Of a stretch of DNA of 64,000 nt, positions 1 to 7,417 are shown one piece after another; positions within the stretch are counted from its first letter, which is position 1; every line of letters starts with the position of its first letter. The position numbers were made by a program, and so were the translations under genes. The stretch is from Rufibacter immobilis (GTDB taxonomy: Bacteria > Bacteroidota > Bacteroidia > Cytophagales > Hymenobacteraceae): positions 1,476,636-1,540,635 of the forward strand of contig NZ_RJJE01000017.1 of NCBI RefSeq assembly GCF_003721565.1, in the 5' to 3' direction. Under the pieces are notes generated by a model. It saw only the letters and a list, made by a program, of their open reading frames with translations, was not told the DNA's origin and searched no databases.

Positions 1-1177
1 CCGCCCGCACCTCCTGGAACCGGAGCTGGAGTTCCCGGCTCAGCGGCTCTTTGTAGTCCTTCTCCCAGAGAACGAGCGTAATGCTGTTCGCGCTGCTGGT
101 CTTCAGGATATAGCTGACGGCATGTTTCTCCAGCACCTGCATGAGCCTCAGGTCGGCGCCCACCTCCCCCACCATCAGGCGGTCGAACACATCTACGGCC
201 ACCACCCTGTCGGTTCCCGTGACCATCTCCACCTTCTTGCGGGGGCAGACATACTCCTTCGTGATCAGGGTACCCGGGTGGCGGGGCTCAAAGGTGTTCT
301 TGATCCGCAGGTTGATGCGGTGCATCTCCAGCGGCTTGCTGGCCTTGGGGTGGATCGCCTCCATGCCCACGTCCGCCAGCTGGTCGGCCACCTCGTAGTT
401 GGTGAACTCCACCGGCACGCAGTGCTCCACGCCCACCAGGGCCGGGTCGGCCGAGGAGAGGTGGTACTCTTTGTAGATGATGGCTTCCCGGGGCTTCAGG
501 GCCACGGCGATCTTGCTGAAGGTGACCTCTGAATAGCCCCGGTCAAACTCGCGCATGATGCCCTCCACCCCCTTGGTGTAGCCCGTCACCACGCCTATGG
601 TCTGGCCCAGATCAAGGTCCTTGAAGACATGCGCGATGCGTTCGTCTATGGTGTAGGGCTCATGGTCATGGAAACCGCTCAGATCAAGGAAGGTCGCCGC
701 CATCCCGTTGCGCTGCAGCACGTTGGTGAAGACGAAGCCCGCGTGCGCCTCCCCTATGGAGGCCAGAATCTCGCGGGCGGCCAGCAGGATGCTCTCGGCG
801 CTCACGTACCCGGAGGCCAGCACGTTGGCCAGGCTGGCCAGGAAGGCCTGGGCCTCCGCCACCCGCTGGGTCACGAACCCGTCCGCCGCGGCCAGGTCCA
901 GCCCCAGGGGCTCGTATGCCTGGTGGATTTCCTTCAGCCGGGTAGCCACCCCATCCAATGGGGCCTGGAAGTCGTTGTATTGGGCGAAACGGTGGTACAC
1001 GCCGGGCTCCCCGGTCTTTTTGTTCTCCAGCAGCAAGTCCGTCACCCCGGCGAACGCCGAGACCACGAAGACCCGGTTATAGATCACCTCCCCGGACTTG
1101 GTGAAGAACTGGAAATCCCGCAGGATACGGTCCAGCGCGCGCATGCTGGTGCCGCCTATCTTCTCAAGGGTCAGCAT
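1..1177 (-). CDS. lysC: Aspartate kinase, C-terminus cut by window edge
   Basis: Phosphorylates L-aspartate with ATP, the first step towards lysine, threonine and methionine. Read on the minus strand from the ATG at 1175-1177, the frame stays open to the window edge, giving 392 residues of a family usually near 440-480, so the last part of the regulatory ACT region is missing. The N-terminus MLTLEKIGGTSM matches the amino acid kinase signature KxGGTS. Residues FDRGYSEVTF and KEYHLSSADP and then GMEAIHPKAS and NTFEP are aspartokinase motifs; the DRGYSE and HLSSADP forms recall the subclass first noted beside ectoine genes. No ectoine genes are visible here. Family certain; subclass is inference. 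Confidence 0.93.
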   Translation of the reverse strand, partial: MLTLEKIGGTSMRALDRILRDFQFFTKSGEVIYNRVFVVSAFAGVTDLLLENKKTGEPGVYHRFAQYNDFQAPLDGVATRLKEIHQAYEPLGLDLAAADGFVTQRVAEAQAFLASLANVLASGYVSAESILLAAREILASIGEAHAGFVFTNVLQRNGMAATFLDLSGFHDHEPYTIDERIAHVFKDLDLGQTIGVVTGYTKGVEGIMREFDRGYSEVTFSKIAVALKPREAIIYKEYHLSSADPALVGVEHCVPVEFTNYEVADQLADVGMEAIHPKASKPLEMHRINLRIKNTFEPRHPGTLITKEYVCPRKKVEMVTGTDRVVAVDVFDRLMVGEVGADLRLMQVLEKHAVSYILKTSSANSITLVLWEKDYKEPLSRELQLRFQEVRA

Positions 1178-1183
1178 ACCGGG

Positions 1184-1276
1184 CTAGGAAAGAAGGTTAA
1201 CGGTGCTGAGGATGATGCCGAAGCAGAGCAGCGAGAGGAGCAGGTTCAGCAGCTGTTGGTCTTGTTCTGTGCGCAT
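1184..1276 (-). CDS. Possible 30-residue hydrophobic mini-protein upstream of aspartate kinase
   Basis: An ATG at 1274-1276 opens a 30-codon frame ending with TAG at 1184-1186, six bases before the aspartate kinase start. The peptide begins MRTEQDQQLLN and continues as one hydrophobic stretch (LLLSLLCFGIILSTVNLLS), so it could be a single membrane helix. It has no lysine, threonine-codon run or following hairpin, so it does not look like an attenuator leader. I do not recognise the family. It could be a chance frame; the tight spacing and the charged head with a clean hydrophobic tail are the only support. Confidence 0.4.
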   Translation of the reverse strand: MRTEQDQQLLNLLLSLLCFGIILSTVNLLS

Positions 1277-1690
1277 GGATGTTCGCGTTTAAAGGTTATG
1301 ATGACACCACCTGATGCCATTTCTGACCCTGTAGCCAAAAAAGGGCCAAGAAAACCCGCTGAACCATAAGCACCTGATTATAAAAACCGTATAGCCACTA
1401 CTTCATGTCTACAGGCTCTCGCATGAACGCTTCCTATTTCCTAAATGGAAAAAGACCTTACCATTATGATAGGCTCCCCCTATGTAAATACAGAAAATGA
1501 AGACGTTCATTCCACTGGAAGACGCATCTGGATAAAAGCTTCTCCAGTTGAGAATTCGTGTTCACGCCATATCTCCTTACCCTTCATACTCCCGGGATTG
1601 AATACCTTCTCCAAGGCCTCGAACAGGAATATTACCTTTCACACTTTCAGCTAAATACAAATGGCACAACTTTCATTTCAACCATACCTC

Positions 1691-1729
1691 TGTTTTAGCC
1701 CTGATTCTGGAAAAACAGCCCCTAAACGC
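1691..1729. repeat. Palindromic repeat, asymmetric copy
   Basis: Right arm GAAAAACAGCCCCTAAACGC is the family consensus; the left arm is diverged (TGTTTTAGCCCTGATTC). Lies in a divergent intergenic region, so it is unlikely to be a terminator here. Confidence 0.8.
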
Positions 1730-1809
1730 AATTTCCAAGACGCAAAACACCCGCTTTTAAGCAAATGATACAAATCAAGAGATTTCAGCCGTTGGCCTCC
1801 CTTTCTGCA

Positions 1810-1823
1810 TGTGATTTTTCACA
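1810..1823. promoter_or_regulatory. TGTGA-N4-TCACA palindrome (CRP-like operator candidate)
   Basis: TGTGATTTTTCACA, a perfect 5+5 palindrome with a 4-base spacer. The identical 14-mer recurs at 4797 and a variant at 5214, all beside the NarL-type module. Different from the ATGAC-N4-GTCAT sites of the oxygen regulon. No clear -7 box downstream. Confidence 0.45.
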
Positions 1824-2026
1824 GAAATTATCAAAAAAAACAGATTCACTTCTTATCTTCACCCAAGCTTAAAGGAAAGCTATTCTCTTCACTTAAGCGG
1901 CAAAACAACCTACTATACTTATATACTTATTTAATCTATCCCCCAAAATGCACCTGTCATCTTTACTATTACTATTCACATAGATTCTTTTCAAATACAT
2001 ATAATCCAATCCATTTATCTAAACCC

Positions 2027-2443
2027 ATGCCTAAATTATTAACACCCACCTCTAGAGAGGCGCAGACACCGCTTTGTCAATTTTCCCAGCCTACCCAAAA
2101 CGTACTAGAGGAGCAGCAGGTGCCCGTGGAGGAACTGAAAGCCAGATGTGACCGCTATTATGATCATCTTTCAGCGTTGCAGCCTCCTCAGGAAGCTATC
2201 ATGCTGCGGGCAGCCAACTTCACGGTGGCCTCTATCCAGCAAATGATTCAAGCAAGCCCAGACAGTGCCTTTATCAGGGTGTACTACGGGATCAAAGAAA
2301 ACGGAGAGCATGAGCTTTTCATGGTTCCTGTCAACCCAGACGGCACCCCAAACACCAATGCTGACACCGTGTATGTAGATAACTGCTGCGCCTGTCCGCC
2401 CATGGGGAACTGCTCAAATGATGAATTACTTTCAGATTCTTAA
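2027..2443 (+). CDS. Hypothetical protein, 138 residues, Cys-rich tail
   Basis: I do not recognise the family. The frame is open from 1811, but that upstream GTG lies inside the TGTGA palindrome and the added residues are low-complexity Lys/Tyr/Phe, so the ATG at 2027 (MPKLLTPTSREAQ) is taken as the start. No signal peptide or membrane segment. Residues near 30-60 look helical (EEQQVPVEELKARCDRYYDH); the C-terminus has a cysteine cluster (DNCCACPPMGNC). It stands 45 bases before the membrane-protein gene of the NarL-type module and could be its first cistron. Function unknown. Confidence 0.7.
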   Translation: MPKLLTPTSREAQTPLCQFSQPTQNVLEEQQVPVEELKARCDRYYDHLSALQPPQEAIMLRAANFTVASIQQMIQASPDSAFIRVYYGIKENGEHELFMVPVNPDGTPNTNADTVYVDNCCACPPMGNCSNDELLSDS

Positions 2444-2488
2444 TTCCCACTCCCCAGAGGCACAGATTGACTCTGTGCCTCTCCCCCA

Positions 2489-3166
2489 ATGTATATGTGG
2501 TTCATTTATATCTATTTCGCCTTTTTAGCCTTGAGCGTGGTTAGTTGGGGCATACGGTTCAAACACCTGGAGACCCCGCAGAAAATCTTGGGGTTCAGCC
2601 TGGCCATTACCCTAACCGTGGAGATTTATGCCGCGCACCTCATGATGCAGAGCACCAACAATTCCTTTCTGTATCATTTCCTGATTCCGCTACAGTGCCT
2701 GCTGCTCTCCAGTGTCTTTTATACAGCCTTGAGCGGTAAAAAAGTACGTAAAATCATTCTTTTCTCTTTGCCGGTCTTTGTACTGGCGGTGTTGGCCATT
2801 ATGCTCACGTTGCAGACCATCAGAGAATACAACTCTTTCGCCAGGCTTATGAAAAACGTGCTGGTGGCCTGTTGGGTGCTCTTTTACTACCGCGAAGTCT
2901 TTATAAGCGTAAAAGTCTCCCGGCTGGAGCGGGAACCCATGTTCTGGATCAGCACGGGGCTGTTGTTCTATTCCTTAGGCAACGTATTTGTGGATGGGCT
3001 CATGAATTACCTCATCCATCAGTCTAAAAGCTGGGCGCTTCCTATCTATTACATCAATACCTTTCTGGGGATTTTATTGAATCTCACCTTTTTTATATCT
3101 TTCCTGGTGAAGAAAGAAGCCCCTTTGGCCTCTCCTCCCCTAAAACCCTACTCCAGACCTCTGTAA
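2489..3166 (+). CDS. Multi-pass membrane protein of a NarL-type signalling operon
   Basis: 225 residues with about seven or eight hydrophobic segments starting at residue 2 (FIYIYFAFLALSVVSWGI) and a short basic/proline-rich cytoplasmic tail. No enzyme motif. The gene ends four bases before a histidine kinase with only one membrane anchor, which in turn is five bases from a LuxR-type regulator. This order suggests that the protein is a separate membrane sensor or partner for the kinase; that role is inference. A second ATG lies two codons later (2495). Confidence 0.8.
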   Translation: MYMWFIYIYFAFLALSVVSWGIRFKHLETPQKILGFSLAITLTVEIYAAHLMMQSTNNSFLYHFLIPLQCLLLSSVFYTALSGKKVRKIILFSLPVFVLAVLAIMLTLQTIREYNSFARLMKNVLVACWVLFYYREVFISVKVSRLEREPMFWISTGLLFYSLGNVFVDGLMNYLIHQSKSWALPIYYINTFLGILLNLTFFISFLVKKEAPLASPPLKPYSRPL

Positions 3167-3170
3167 CGGC

Positions 3171-3956
3171 ATGCCCGATGTAGTTTTAATAGTCACCGTG
3201 GGCACTGCCCTCTTCCTGCTGTTGGCCTTGTTTATTGCGTTTATGGCCTTCTACTACCAGAAGAGGAGGCTGGAGCACCAGGACGAGATAAAAGATCTAG
3301 CCGAAACTTATCAGAAAGAAATCCTGAAGGCGCAGCTGGAGATGCAGGAGCAGACCTTTCATTCCATTGCGCAGGAAATCCATGACAATGTGGGGCAGAT
3401 CCTCTCCCTGGCCCGGCTAAACATGAACTCGCTGGAGAATGCGCTGCAAGACAACCACCGGCAAAAAATTACCACCAGCAAAGAACTGGTAGACCAGGCC
3501 ATTGGCGACCTTCGCGACCTCTCCAAACGCCTGAACAGCAAATACGCCACCCAGCAGTCGTTGACTACCCTCCTCAAAACCCAGCTAGACCTGATCAGGA
3601 AGACGGGGGCCGTGGAAACTTCTTTTGACGTGTCTGGTCAGGAAGCCGGGCTTCTGCCAGAGAAGAAGCTTATCCTTTTCAGAATTGCCCAGGAGGCCTT
3701 GAACAACAGCCTCAAACACGCAGAGGCCTCTTGCATTTCTGCCCAACTGGAATTCACCCAACAGCAAATGGTGTTGCGCATTATGGATGACGGAGGAGGC
3801 TTGGCCGTAACCGCTGAGGGTTCTTCTGAGCCGCCGCTGAACGGTACAGGCCTCCAGAACATGCGCTTTAGGGCCGGTTTAATTGGGGCCTCCTTTTCCA
3901 TTGCGGGCCAAGCAGGCTCCGGTACTTTGGTACAAGTAGATTTACCTTTAAATTAG
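3171..3956 (+). CDS. NarL-type sensor histidine kinase (HisKA_3), single membrane anchor
   Basis: 261 residues. One N-terminal membrane helix (residues 5-28), a short coiled-coil (33-62), then the dimerisation and phosphoacceptor region with His71 in QEIHDNVGQ, the NarX/DegS-type H-box. The ATPase domain follows, with N box around FRIAQEALNNSLKHA and G boxes DDGGG and GTGLQNM. There is no sensory domain of its own, so input probably comes from the membrane protein encoded just upstream. Autophosphorylates and passes phosphate to the regulator five bases downstream. Confidence 0.92.
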   Translation: MPDVVLIVTVGTALFLLLALFIAFMAFYYQKRRLEHQDEIKDLAETYQKEILKAQLEMQEQTFHSIAQEIHDNVGQILSLARLNMNSLENALQDNHRQKITTSKELVDQAIGDLRDLSKRLNSKYATQQSLTTLLKTQLDLIRKTGAVETSFDVSGQEAGLLPEKKLILFRIAQEALNNSLKHAEASCISAQLEFTQQQMVLRIMDDGGGLAVTAEGSSEPPLNGTGLQNMRFRAGLIGASFSIAGQAGSGTLVQVDLPLN

Positions 3957-3961
3957 AACGC

Positions 3962-4612
3962 ATGCACGCTCCCCATCCCGCCAATGTGGCGCTGGTTGAT
4001 GACCATAAACTCTTCCGGAAAGGAATGGCCGAAATCATCAACGGTTTCAGTGGTTTTTCCATCATGCTGGAGGCCGAAAACGGCAGAGACTTCATCCAGA
4101 AACTTGCGCCAGGCAACTTACCTTCTATTGCGGTGCTGGATATCAGTATGCCCGTGATGGATGGTTTTGAAACCGCCCGCTGGCTCCAGGAACACCACCC
4201 TGACATGAAAATCCTGGCGCTCTCCATGAGCGACGAGGAGGAAACCGTGCTCCGGATGCTCAAGTGCGGAGTGGATGGTTACGTTCTCAAAAACGCCGAT
4301 ACCTCTGAGCTGCGCATGGCCCTGGAGGCGCTGGAGGCCAACGGCAGCTACTACTCCAGCAGCGTCACTGAGATTCTGAAACAAAGCCTTTCCTCCAAAA
4401 CGCCCGCTGAACCGGAGCTTTCTGAGCGGGAAATCGCCTTCCTGAAACTGGCCTGCACGGAGCTTCCGTACAAATCCTTCGCGCCGCTCCTGAGCGTGTC
4501 TCCCAGAGCGGTGGAAGCCCTCCGGGAAGGACTGTTCAAAAAACTGGAAGTAGCCTCAAGGGTAGGCCTGGCCATGTACGCCATCAAGAAAGGCTACCAC
4601 AAGGTAGCCTAG
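3962..4612 (+). CDS. NarL/FixJ-family response regulator
   Basis: 216 residues. Receiver domain 1-125 with acidic pocket Asp13/Asp14, phosphoacceptor Asp60 (VLDISMP) and conserved Lys near 105 (VLKNA). LuxR-type helix-turn-helix at about 150-210 (LSEREIAFLKLACTE ... SPRAVEALREGLFKKL). Its partner is the kinase encoded immediately upstream. Targets are not evident; the TGTGA palindromes around the operon are of CRP type rather than NarL type. Confidence 0.92.
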   Translation: MHAPHPANVALVDDHKLFRKGMAEIINGFSGFSIMLEAENGRDFIQKLAPGNLPSIAVLDISMPVMDGFETARWLQEHHPDMKILALSMSDEEETVLRMLKCGVDGYVLKNADTSELRMALEALEANGSYYSSSVTEILKQSLSSKTPAEPELSEREIAFLKLACTELPYKSFAPLLSVSPRAVEALREGLFKKLEVASRVGLAMYAIKKGYHKVA

Positions 4613-4711
4613 CGTCCAAAAGGCCTTCTCAATTATCATTTCACAAGAAGTGTACATGCCCTATAGCAGTGAATATTCCCTCCAAAGCTATAGGTAAGTA
4701 CTTCCCTCTAT

Positions 4712-4757
4712 TTTCCGTTTAGGGGCTATTTTTTGAAAAACAGCCCCTAAACGGAAA
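4712..4757. repeat. Palindromic repeat, symmetric copy
   Basis: Core palindrome with outer stem TTTCCG/CGGAAA. Lies 100 bases after the response regulator stop, so it may end that transcript. Confidence 0.9.
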
Positions 4758-4796
4758 CATTTCTCCCGCCTCCGCAGAAAATTCACCCATACCTCA

Positions 4797-4810
4797 TGTG
4801 ATTTTTCACA
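4797..4810. promoter_or_regulatory. TGTGA-N4-TCACA palindrome
   Basis: TGTGATTTTTCACA, identical to 1810-1823. A -7-like box TACCTTTA lies at 4845-4852, 45 bp centre to centre. The site at 5214 has a weaker box at the same 45-bp distance. Confidence 0.45.
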
Positions 4811-4844
4811 CCCTTAGAAAATAGCGCACAGCAGACAGATCCGG

Positions 4845-4852
4845 TACCTTTA
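4845..4852 (+). promoter_or_regulatory. Possible -7 box of a non-coding transcript
   Basis: TACCTTTA resembles the Bacteroidota -7 element TAnnTTTG with one mismatch. It would start transcription near 4860, into a stretch with no convincing gene that ends in a hairpin and T-run at 5157-5180. Confidence 0.3.
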
Positions 4853-4859
4853 CATCAGC

Positions 4860-5180
4860 AAACTGAAATAGCTCAAGCACAGATTTATTTACTTAAAACC
4901 TTTATTTACTGCATTTCTAATAAGTACCACAATAGAATAAACTCCTTTCCCGTCAATATCCGGCACTGAAGAAGCTGCCATATTGAAGAAGCCAGACACT
5001 TACCTTTACGAATGGTGAATCTGGATTTTACAGGCCCCTGGTTGTATCTACTATCTTTCAAACACATCTATCATTCAATCTTAATATTTTATAAAATACT
5101 TCACCCCCCGTTGGTAAAGCCTGCCCTCTAAAGGGGTTGGATTCCTTCACCAGCCCTAGATACAACCAGGGGCTTTTTTT
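4860..5180 (+). ncRNA. Candidate structured non-coding RNA
   Basis: Within an 811-bp gene-free region, GCCCCTGGTTGTATCTA (5034-5050) is perfectly repeated in inverse orientation at 5157-5173 and is followed at once by a run of T. The 17-bp stem would close a 106-base loop and then terminate. The 5' end is a guess from the -7-like box at 4845. A 39-codon frame (5012-5131) overlaps it and has no recognisable features. It may instead be a decayed mobile element with terminal inverted repeats. No known RNA family is recognised. Confidence 0.35.
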
Positions 5181-5213
5181 AAACCTACTTCTAAAAATAA
5201 TCACGGCTATTCC

Positions 5214-5227
5214 TGTGATAAATCACA
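5214..5227. promoter_or_regulatory. TGTGA-N4-TCACA palindrome
   Basis: TGTGATAAATCACA, 5+5 palindrome upstream of the hypothetical gene at 5424. A weak -7-like octamer TAAATTGC lies 45 bp downstream (5262-5269). Confidence 0.4.
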
Positions 5228-5423
5228 GTTAAGGAAGACTCTCTTTCAGCCTAAGTCCTCTTAAATTGCCTTGGCTTTGGAACAAAACTACTATTGAACT
5301 GAAGAACACCTTTTGAGTCATGTGATGACAAATTTTATCAGACTCAATATTCAAGTTACAGACCGAAAAAGACAACTTTACCTACTTATATAACCCAGTA
5401 CAATTATTCAAACGTCTCTACCT

Positions 5424-5768
5424 ATGGAATTTAAAGTGATCAGAATACACGAAGGAGATGGCCAGCACCCCAACACTGAATATGTTTTTCTACAGGCTCT
5501 TACAGACGAAAATCTGAAGAACTTAAGTTTTCATCTCCACTCCCCCCATGATGCTTTCATAGACTTCCCTTCCTTACCAGATGTAGAAGTGAAAAAAGGG
5601 GATTTTGTGATTCTATACACGGGCTTAGGGCGTTATCTGCGGGCCACCATTAACACGGGCGAACCTTTGCACAAGGTCTATCTGGAACAGCCAACCTGTC
5701 TCTGGACCAACCTGGGATTATCCCCGCAACAGCTGTGTCTTTCGGCCCTTGAAGGCGTTTTAGTGTAA
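5424..5768 (+). CDS. Hypothetical protein, 114 residues
   Basis: Family not recognised. A soluble protein starting MEFKVIRIHEGDG with alternating hydrophobic strands and no signal peptide or membrane helix; the middle (VEVKKGDFVILYTGLGRYL) looks like a small beta fold. The gene has lower GC than its neighbours upstream and a long AT-rich leader containing the TGTGA palindrome at 5214. It is convergent with hemA, and a symmetric palindromic repeat lies between them as a likely shared terminator. Confidence 0.7.
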   Translation: MEFKVIRIHEGDGQHPNTEYVFLQALTDENLKNLSFHLHSPHDAFIDFPSLPDVEVKKGDFVILYTGLGRYLRATINTGEPLHKVYLEQPTCLWTNLGLSPQQLCLSALEGVLV

Positions 5769-5822
5769 TCAGCGTTACTTCCTGTTCATAGGCAGAGAAG
5801 ACATCTTCCGGCAAAAACAACA

Positions 5823-5870
5823 AGAGGCGTTTAGGGGCTGTTTTTTCAAAAACAGCCCCTAAACGCCTCT
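5823..5870. repeat. Palindromic repeat, symmetric copy between convergent genes
   Basis: Core palindrome extended by outer stem AGAGGCG/CGCCTCT. Sits between the 5424 gene and hemA, a position suited to a two-way terminator. Confidence 0.92.
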
Positions 5871-5893
5871 CTGTTAAAAAACTTAACAGCTAC

Positions 5894-7156
5894 TTACGCT
5901 TCTTGCTTCTCCAGCTGGAACAGGCTGCTCAGGCCTTCCAGCAAGGCATCAGACTCGCCGCGTTGGCAGGCGGCTTTCAGCTCCAGCACCGGAAGCTTCA
6001 CAATTTTATTCAGGATATTCTTGGTCACCGACTCCAGCAGCTCGCGCTCTTGGCCGCTGAGTTTTTTCAGGGCTCTGGCTACCTCCTGCTGACGGATTTC
6101 CTCCAGACGGTTCTTGAACTGTTGCACGGTGGCGGTAAAGCCGGTTTCCTGCACCCAATTCTGGAATTCTTCAATAGACTCTGTGATGATCTGCTCCACC
6201 GCCGGCACAGACGCCAGGCGTTTCTCCAGCGCCTCAGTGGCTCTGTTCTTGATGGTGTCTATGTTGTAAACGGCGGCATTAGGCAACGTGGCTACTTCTT
6301 TGGCAATGCTGCGGGGCATGGAAAGATCCAGGAAGAACTTGGGGCTTTCAAAACCATTGGCCGGAAGATTTTCCGGACTGATCTGGAAGCAGTCGCCGGG
6401 CACAGAGGAGATCACCACATCTGCCAGGGCTATCTCTTCCTGAATGGCTTCCCAGTAAATGGAGGTGGCATTTGCTCTCTGGGCCAGTTCCACGGCTTTG
6501 TGGTGCGTGCGGTTAGCCACCACCACGTTCTTGATTCTGGTTTTCTGGAAGTTGAGGCACACGGTGCTTCCCATTTCACCTACCCCTAGCATGAGCACCC
6601 GCGGGTTCTCCATCTGCTGGGTCAGTTCCTCCACCAGCTCCACGGTTGCATACGCCACGGAGGCTGCCCCGTCTCTGAAAGCTGTCTCATTGGACACCCG
6701 CTTGTTGGTAAAGAAAATAGTGTGCAGCAAACGGTGCAGGAACGGGCCCACGGTATCGGCTTGGGTAGCCCACTGGTACGCGTTTTTCACCTGGTTCAGG
6801 ATCTGGAAATCGCCTACCACCTGAGATTCCAGCCCAATGGCCACGTTGAACAGGTGACGCACCGCCTCGTCATGGTTCTGCAAAGAGATAAAATATGGGG
6901 CGATGGCGCTGGTGGCCAGAAAGCCCTTCTCAATGGCAATCAGTTTGATGATCTCCTTGCTCAGGTCAGTCTCCGCGCTGTAGTATACTTCAGTGCGGTT
7001 GCAGGTAGAGAGCACCAACACCTCCTGGGCAGAAGTGAATTCCTTCAGTTTATCTAAAAGGTTCTTGCATCCAATCTCGTTGAGAGACACCATCTCCCGC
7101 ACAGCAATGGGGGCGGTTTTATAAGATAAAGACAGGGCTTTGAATGAAGTCTGCAT
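5894..7156 (-). CDS. hemA: Glutamyl-tRNA reductase
   Basis: Reduces glutamyl-tRNA to glutamate-1-semialdehyde with NADPH, the committing step of haem synthesis by the C5 route. 420 residues, the usual length. Substrate domain includes SLSYKTAPIAVREMV and the catalytic Cys52 in STCNRTEVYY; NADP fold near 190 (VLMLGVGEMG); C-terminal dimerisation helices. The promoter carries the ATGAC-N4-GTCAC operator 33 bp from a GAAATTTG -7 box, the same layout as the cbb3 promoters, so haem supply appears tied to low-oxygen respiration. Confidence 0.97.
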   Translation of the reverse strand: MQTSFKALSLSYKTAPIAVREMVSLNEIGCKNLLDKLKEFTSAQEVLVLSTCNRTEVYYSAETDLSKEIIKLIAIEKGFLATSAIAPYFISLQNHDEAVRHLFNVAIGLESQVVGDFQILNQVKNAYQWATQADTVGPFLHRLLHTIFFTNKRVSNETAFRDGAASVAYATVELVEELTQQMENPRVLMLGVGEMGSTVCLNFQKTRIKNVVVANRTHHKAVELAQRANATSIYWEAIQEEIALADVVISSVPGDCFQISPENLPANGFESPKFFLDLSMPRSIAKEVATLPNAAVYNIDTIKNRATEALEKRLASVPAVEQIITESIEEFQNWVQETGFTATVQQFKNRLEEIRQQEVARALKKLSGQERELLESVTKNILNKIVKLPVLELKAACQRGESDALLEGLSSLFQLEKQEA

Positions 7157-7176
7157 GGAGGATTTTGATTACCCTG

Positions 7177-7184
7177 CAAATTTC
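7177..7184 (-). promoter_or_regulatory. -7 box of hemA
   Basis: GAAATTTG on the minus strand, centre 33 bp from the proximal operator centre. The same octamer in the same place precedes ccoG. Predicted start near 7170, 14 bases before the ATG. Confidence 0.6.
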
Positions 7185-7206
7185 ACCATTCTGGGCGCGG
7201 GAAAAG

Positions 7207-7242
7207 ATGACCTTTGTCACCTCAGCCACAGATCCTTATCAG
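7207..7242. promoter_or_regulatory. Tandem oxygen-regulon operators at hemA
   Basis: Proximal site ATGAC-CTTT-GTCAC at 7207-7220. A degenerate second site CAGAT-CCTT-ATCAG at 7229-7242 is exactly 22 bp away centre to centre. Palindromes of CRP/FNR type. Confidence 0.7.
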
Positions 7243-7279
7243 GTTCTATCACTCCTGGCACCGCCACCCGCCCGTTTTT

Positions 7280-7308
7280 GCGTTTAAGGGCTCTTTTTCC
7301 AAAAACAG
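7280..7308. repeat. Palindromic repeat, truncated copy
   Basis: Left arm and loop (GCGTTTAAGGGCTCTTTTTC then AAAAACAG) are present; the rest of the right arm is missing. Confidence 0.65.
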
Positions 7309-7358
7309 GATGAAACCAGCCGAAGCACCGGCAGCCGCTTTTGCAAGAGAGATTTCTT

Positions 7359-7397
7359 GCGTTTAGGGGCTCTTTTTCCAAAAATAGCCCCTAAACG
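7359..7397. repeat. Palindromic repeat at the end of the signalling operon
   Basis: Near-symmetric copy 20 bases after the stop of the receiver-CRP gene; likely terminator of the four-gene operon. Confidence 0.88.
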
Positions 7398-7417
7398 AAA
7401 AAAAGTATTTTTAAAAG

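Larger units (their letters stand above)
1277..2026. other. 750-bp AT-rich gene-free stretch
   Basis: No convincing gene. It holds an asymmetric copy of the palindromic repeat (1691-1729) and a TGTGA-N4-TCACA palindrome (1810-1823). A 69-codon frame at 1445-1654 has no recognisable composition and is not called. Confidence 0.6.

Noticed and set aside
1445-1654. 69-codon plus-strand frame
   Set aside because: No recognisable composition, AT-rich gap, no promoter; likely chance.
1811-2026. N-terminal extension of the 2027 gene from a GTG
   Set aside because: The GTG is part of the TGTGA palindrome and the added residues are low-complexity.
5897-6589. Long plus-strand frames antisense to hemA, and similar ones opposite ccoNO, ccoP, hemN and the signalling genes
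   Set aside because: They mirror real genes with strong family motifs on the other strand and have skewed His/Gln/Leu composition.
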